From contig DBDH01000008.1 in NCBI GenBank assembly GCA_002293455.1, positions 1-16,082 on the forward strand: 16,082 bases of DNA, read 5' to 3'. Below the pieces are notes generated by a model. It was given only the letters and a program-made list of their open reading frames with translations, did not search any database and had not been told where the DNA came from. This document shows positions 12,852 through 16,082 of this stretch, piece by piece (the stretch's first letter is position 1; the number at the start of each line of letters is the position of its first letter). The position numbers and the translations under genes are program-made. Source of the stretch: Treponema sp. UBA937 (GTDB lineage Bacteria > Spirochaetota > Spirochaetia > Treponematales > Breznakiellaceae).

Positions 12852-14567
12852 ATGATGACAATACATAAAGACAGCAAACAACAATGGTGGAAAAACGCGA
12901 TAGCGTATCAGATTTATCCGCGCAGTTTTCAGGATTCCTCGGGACCTGAAGGACCCGGCGGTGACGGTATAGGCGACATCCCCGGAATCATTTCCCGCTT
13001 GGATGAAATAAAAGACTTGGGTGCGGACCTTATCTGGCTTTCTCCGGTGTACAAATCACCCGACGCGGACAACGGTTATGACATCAGCGATTATTGTTCT
13101 ATCGATTCAAAGTTCGGAACGATGGCTGACATGGAAAAACTTTTTGACGAAGCTGCAAAGCGCGGAATAAAAATTATCATGGACCTTGTGATCAATCACA
13201 CTTCCGATGAACACGAATGGTTTCAAAAAAGCCGCGATCCCAAAAGTCCTTACCGCGATTATTATATTTGGCAGCCACCGAAAAAAACGGCATCGGGAAA
13301 AATAATGCCGCCGAATAATTGGACAGGATTTTTTGCGGGTGAAGTTTGGGAGTACGATGATAGAAGCGGCGAATATTATCTGCATCTTTTTGACAAGAAG
13401 CAGCCTGACTTACATTATAAAAATCCAAAAGTGATTGAAGAGATAAAAAAGATTATGAAGTTCTGGCTGGACAAAGGAGCTGCCGGGTTCCGATGCGATG
13501 TGATCAACATCATTTATAAAACTAGTCTTGATGATGGGAAAAAAAGTTTAGCTGTCCAGGGAATCGAACACTACAAATCGCAGGAAGGGAATCATGAAAT
13601 ATTGCGGGAACTGCGCCGGGATGTGCTCGATCATTATGACTGCTTTACTGTCGGTGAAACGGTTATGGTCGATCTTGAAGAATCAAAACTCCTTTCCAAT
13701 GAAGACCGTAAAGAACTCAACATGCTTTTTTATTTTGATCATCTTGAAGTTGACCGCCGTGTTGCTCAGTTCATTCCAAAAAAATTTTACGCGTCAAAAT
13801 TGCTGCAAGTTCTCACGAAGTGGCAGCAAGGCCTTGATTGGAACGCGCTCTATCTTGAAAATCACGATCAAAGCAGAATCGTTTCACATTTTGGATCGGC
13901 GAAAAAAATTACGTTAGATGGAAAGATCGATTCGTATTGGGAACGAAGCGCAAAAATGCTGGCGCTCATGGAGCTGACTCTTCGAGGAACGCCTTTTATT
14001 TTTCAGGGACAAGAAATCGGCATGACAAACTTTGATTTTCAAAGTCTTGATGAAGTAAACGATGTGGTCAGTCATGGCGTTAACAAGCTGATGAAAAAAA
14101 TGTGCATCCCAAATTTTTTACGATGGAGATGGATTAAGGCAAGTTCCCGCGATAACGCTCGCACTCCCATGCAATGGGATGACAGCAATAACGCGGGTTT
14201 TACAAAAGCGAAACCTTGGCTGGGCATTAACAGCAATTATAAACATATTAATTATGCATCGCAGAAAAAAAATCCCGCATCGGTTTTGAATTTTTACAAA
14301 AGCCTTATTGCCCTGCGGAAAAAAACAGAATGCTTAACATTCGGAATTTTTCTGCCTCTGTATGCCGATAGACGCCTTATGATATACCGCCGTGAATTGA
14401 ACGGTGAGACATACACAATCGCGTTAAACTTTTCATCGAAGGAAATAAAACTGAATAAAAAAATTGCGGCTTTTCTATCAGGAACAATTCTTGTCTCCGC
14501 CGCGGAGCGGATCACTATTGATGGAAAGATTCTGCCCTGGGAAGGAATCTTGTTAAAGGATTGTTGA
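12852..14567 (+). CDS. GH13 alpha-glucosidase, probably oligo-1,6-glucosidase type
   Basis: This cytoplasmic enzyme of 571 residues releases glucose from the ends of short alpha-glucans. It has no signal peptide and starts with the typical WWKNAIAYQIYPRSFQDS. The four GH13 regions are clear: DLVINHTS (111-118), GFRCDVIN with nucleophile D216, VGETV with acid/base E269, and ENHDQSR with D339. Valine directly after the nucleophile is a known marker of alpha-1,6 specificity (isomaltase, dextran glucosidase), whereas alpha-1,4 enzymes have Ala, Gly or Thr there. The substrate-loop block ARTPMQWDDSNNAGF is also present. Length fits the family. AAGGA lies 4 bases before the ATG at 12852 and 7 before the ATG at 12855, so the latter may be the true start. 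It has its own promoter and no partner gene on either side. Confidence 0.93.
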   Translation: MMTIHKDSKQQWWKNAIAYQIYPRSFQDSSGPEGPGGDGIGDIPGIISRLDEIKDLGADLIWLSPVYKSPDADNGYDISDYCSIDSKFGTMADMEKLFDEAAKRGIKIIMDLVINHTSDEHEWFQKSRDPKSPYRDYYIWQPPKKTASGKIMPPNNWTGFFAGEVWEYDDRSGEYYLHLFDKKQPDLHYKNPKVIEEIKKIMKFWLDKGAAGFRCDVINIIYKTSLDDGKKSLAVQGIEHYKSQEGNHEILRELRRDVLDHYDCFTVGETVMVDLEESKLLSNEDRKELNMLFYFDHLEVDRRVAQFIPKKFYASKLLQVLTKWQQGLDWNALYLENHDQSRIVSHFGSAKKITLDGKIDSYWERSAKMLALMELTLRGTPFIFQGQEIGMTNFDFQSLDEVNDVVSHGVNKLMKKMCIPNFLRWRWIKASSRDNARTPMQWDDSNNAGFTKAKPWLGINSNYKHINYASQKKNPASVLNFYKSLIALRKKTECLTFGIFLPLYADRRLMIYRRELNGETYTIALNFSSKEIKLNKKIAAFLSGTILVSAAERITIDGKILPWEGILLKDC

Positions 14568-14593
14568 TCACATAACAAAGAGTACTATATACT
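14560..14593 (+). promoter_or_regulatory. Possible promoter placing the transcript start at the SAP-gene start codon
   Basis: TATACT at 14588-14593 lies 7 bases before the ATG at 14600. A weak -35, TTGTTG or TTGATC within about 14560-14570, is 16-19 bp upstream depending on alignment. If used, transcription would start at or next to the start codon and the mRNA would be leaderless. No ribosome binding site is seen before this ATG. Confidence 0.4.
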
Positions 14594-14599
14594 TTCAAC

Positions 14600-15172
14600 A
14601 TGGATTTGCCTAAAACAAAAGAGGAACTCTACGGCACATATTATCTGAAAGCCGATCTTATCATGTTGTGCAAGCGGAATGATTTGCCGGCATCAGGATC
14701 AAAGGAAGATTTGTTAGAATACATCAGCAGCTTTATTCAGAATAAATCTATTGTAAAGAAAAAAGCAAAACAAAAAAGTACGGCTCATCATTTTGAACCT
14801 TCACTAAATAACATTATTGACAAATATTATTCCAATGATGAAAAGCACAGAGCGTTTTTCAAAAAGCATATCGGAGATCAATTTAAATTCAATGTTCAGT
14901 TTATGAATTGGATGGAAGAAAACAAAGGCGAAAGAACGTACAAAGACGCAATCGAAATATATAAACAAATTGCGGCGGATAAAAAATCCCAAAAGAAAAC
15001 GGTAATCGGAAAACAATTTGAATACAATCAATATACACGGGATTTTTTTGCGGATAATCCGACACGAAGCAAAGAGGATTGTATCGCGTGTTGGAATTAT
15101 AAAAAAACGCAATTTGGAAATCATATATATGAAAAATCGGATTTAGCTGTATTGGAAAAAAATTATGAATAA
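14600..15172 (+). CDS. SAP-domain protein with a DUF6434-like region
   Basis: This 190-residue protein probably binds nucleic acid in the cytoplasm. Residues about 13-47 (TYYLKADLIMLCKRNDLPASGSKEDLLEYISSFI) match a SAP domain, a helix-loop-helix DNA-binding fold. After a lysine-rich link, residues about 64-124 (FEPSLNNIIDKYYSND...FFKKHIG..FKFNVQFMNWMEENKG..YKDAIEIYKQI) resemble the uncharacterised domain that I recall as DUF6434, often fused to SAP. A C-terminal part (139-182) with CWNYKKTQFGNHIYEKSDL is usual in these proteins. The biological role of the family is not known to me. The stop overlaps the next gene by 8 bases, so the two are probably translated together. Confidence 0.85.
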   Translation: MDLPKTKEELYGTYYLKADLIMLCKRNDLPASGSKEDLLEYISSFIQNKSIVKKKAKQKSTAHHFEPSLNNIIDKYYSNDEKHRAFFKKHIGDQFKFNVQFMNWMEENKGERTYKDAIEIYKQIAADKKSQKKTVIGKQFEYNQYTRDFFADNPTRSKEDCIACWNYKKTQFGNHIYEKSDLAVLEKNYE

Positions 15173-15815
15173 CGGACAGCCATTCTTCAATTTTGAAGAC
15201 ACAGAAAAAAACATATTACGCGGCTGCATCGAAAAATCAACGCGGGATGATTCTTGTATTGAAGATATAACTTTTGAAAATGAAGAACTTACAGACTTTG
15301 ATATTTCCAGCATTGAATTTGAAAAAGTACAATTCATTAAATGTGATTTTAAAAAATGTAATTTTTCCCGTTCAAGGTTTTATCATGTTGATTTTATAAA
15401 CTGCAATCTTTCCTTATCAGACTTTTCAAAAACATTTTGGAAAAAAGTAAACATCATTGAAAGCAATGTTGTCGGAGGAAAATTTGTAGAAAGCCTCATG
15501 AAGGAAACAAAAATAACAAAGAGCATTTTAGATTACAGCAATTTTTTTAACGCCTCAGTTGATAATTGCGCTTTTGACGATTCCAAATTTATGGACAGTT
15601 CTTTCACGGAATCAAAACTCAAAAAATTGAATTTGAGAAAAACCATTTTTACCGGAGCGGATTTTTTTAAAACATCATTGCGGGGAATTGATCTTTCAGA
15701 CTGTATTATAGACGGCATAAAAATTTCCGCGGATCTCTTTGAATTAAAAGGCGCAAAAATAAATCCGGAACAAGCCCTGGAACTGATTCGAGTTTTTGAT
15801 ATTGAGATTGTTTGA
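15165..15815 (+). CDS. Pentapeptide-repeat protein, Qnr-like
   Basis: This 216-residue protein is almost entirely a pentapeptide-repeat beta-helix: residues 33-187 can be read as 31 consecutive five-residue units with F, L or I at every fifth position, without a break (for example IKCDF KKCNF SRSRF). After LRGIDL and DGIKISADLFELKGAKI, the C-terminal helix PEQALELIRVFDIEIV matches the end of Qnr-type proteins, which are 214-218 residues long and protect DNA gyrase by mimicking DNA. Similarity to Gram-positive chromosomal Qnr proteins is my reading; MfpA-like or other pentapeptide roles remain possible. The start overlaps the SAP-domain gene by 8 bases and has only a weak purine-rich site, so it likely depends on translation of that gene. 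Inferred action: binding gyrase or topoisomerase in the cytoplasm. Confidence 0.88.
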   Translation: MNNGQPFFNFEDTEKNILRGCIEKSTRDDSCIEDITFENEELTDFDISSIEFEKVQFIKCDFKKCNFSRSRFYHVDFINCNLSLSDFSKTFWKKVNIIESNVVGGKFVESLMKETKITKSILDYSNFFNASVDNCAFDDSKFMDSSFTESKLKKLNLRKTIFTGADFFKTSLRGIDLSDCIIDGIKISADLFELKGAKINPEQALELIRVFDIEIV

Positions 15816-16082
15816 GATATTTTTAAGAAAAGATAAAGCAGAATTATAGCCCATGTTGGAACCAACATCACCGCCCAAAAAGGAAATATCCTTCCAGATA
15901 GTATAGCTGGACCAACCCGTTTTCTGTTCAATTTCCCCACACAAAAAAAACATTTTTTTTCAGAAAAACTAAAGCAAAAATGACGCTGATGCCATTATAC
16001 GGGTATTCGGCCCTATCCGCGTATAACTCCCTATCTTCGTATGTTAGCAGCCCGCAATGGCGAAACAAACCATAAGGAGTTC
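15816..16082. other. Intergenic stretch with palindromes, ending in a ribosome binding site
   Basis: I see no convincing gene here. It holds a hairpin ATGTTGG-aa-CCAACAT (15853-15868), a short AAGGA-aata-TCCTT stem near 15880-15895, an A8-CA-T8 palindrome (15943-15960) and TATACG...CGTATA arms near 15997-16024. The last bases, ATAAGGAGTTC, look like a ribosome binding site for a plus-strand gene starting just beyond the window. A 69-codon minus-strand frame (15744-15953) crosses into the Qnr-like gene and is not called. Confidence 0.5.

Noticed and set aside
15744..15953. 69-codon minus-strand frame beginning at the A8/T8 palindrome
   Set aside because: No ribosome binding site, overlap with the Qnr-like gene, and no recognisable family. 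A degraded gene end cannot be ruled out.
16000..16082. Integron attC-like site (TAAC...GTTA with palindromes) next to the SAP/Qnr-like pair
   Set aside because: The core-site motifs do not match the RYYYAAC/GTTRRRY pattern and the paired arms are too short.

Overview
The window looks like a chromosomal stretch of a spirochaete, most likely Treponema or a close relative. This is inferred from the gene mix: a ClpP2-type protease with an acidic N-terminus, a secreted SUMF1-fold protein, CUT1 sugar transporters whose binding protein has an AGG signal end without a lipobox cysteine, and a B12-controlled TonB receptor. No rRNA or tRNA gene is present to confirm the lineage. Genes are tightly packed, most have AAGGAG-type ribosome binding sites, and sigma70-like promoters can be read in several gaps.

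Layout. (1) 1-1240: an IS30-family transposase gene, followed by a large palindrome and a promoter. (2) 1263-2706: clpP and a secreted SUMF1-fold gene, 4 bp apart and probably co-transcribed. (3) 2723-5867, minus strand: a sugar ABC operon (binding protein, two permeases, no ATPase), converging on the SUMF1-fold gene. (4) 5868-6636: a divergent control region with a 35-bp dyad overlapping promoters for both directions, then a HAD phosphatase gene. (5) 6660-9388, minus strand: a complete ABC importer of the TrpXYZ type (lipoprotein, permease, ATPase), ending in a bidirectional terminator and starting from a promoter covered by two overlapping 28-bp dyads. (6) 9583-12729: a cobalamin riboswitch, a TonB-dependent outer-membrane receptor and a TonB protein. 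(7) 12753-14567: a cytoplasmic GH13 alpha-glucosidase, probably alpha-1,6 specific. (8) 14600-15815: an overlapping pair, a SAP-domain protein and a pentapeptide-repeat protein that resembles Qnr. (9) 15816-16082: an intergenic stretch that appears to end in the leader of a gene beginning just outside the window.

How the genes work together. The riboswitch, receptor and TonB form a self-contained corrinoid-uptake unit for the outer membrane, but ExbB and ExbD are not here. The minus-strand sugar importer, the HAD phosphatase and the GH13 enzyme suggest import and cytoplasmic processing of oligosaccharides; the importer must borrow an ATPase. The TrpXYZ-type importer shares an intergenic region with the B12 unit but has its own repressor-type control.

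The most interesting parts are the SAP/Qnr-like pair, the twin-dyad promoter of the TrpXYZ-type operon, and the riboswitch with its unusually long arms and a predicted Shine-Dalgarno-masking helix. No single gene cluster here is clearly a new defence or mobile system; the SAP/Qnr-like pair is the best candidate for undescribed biology.
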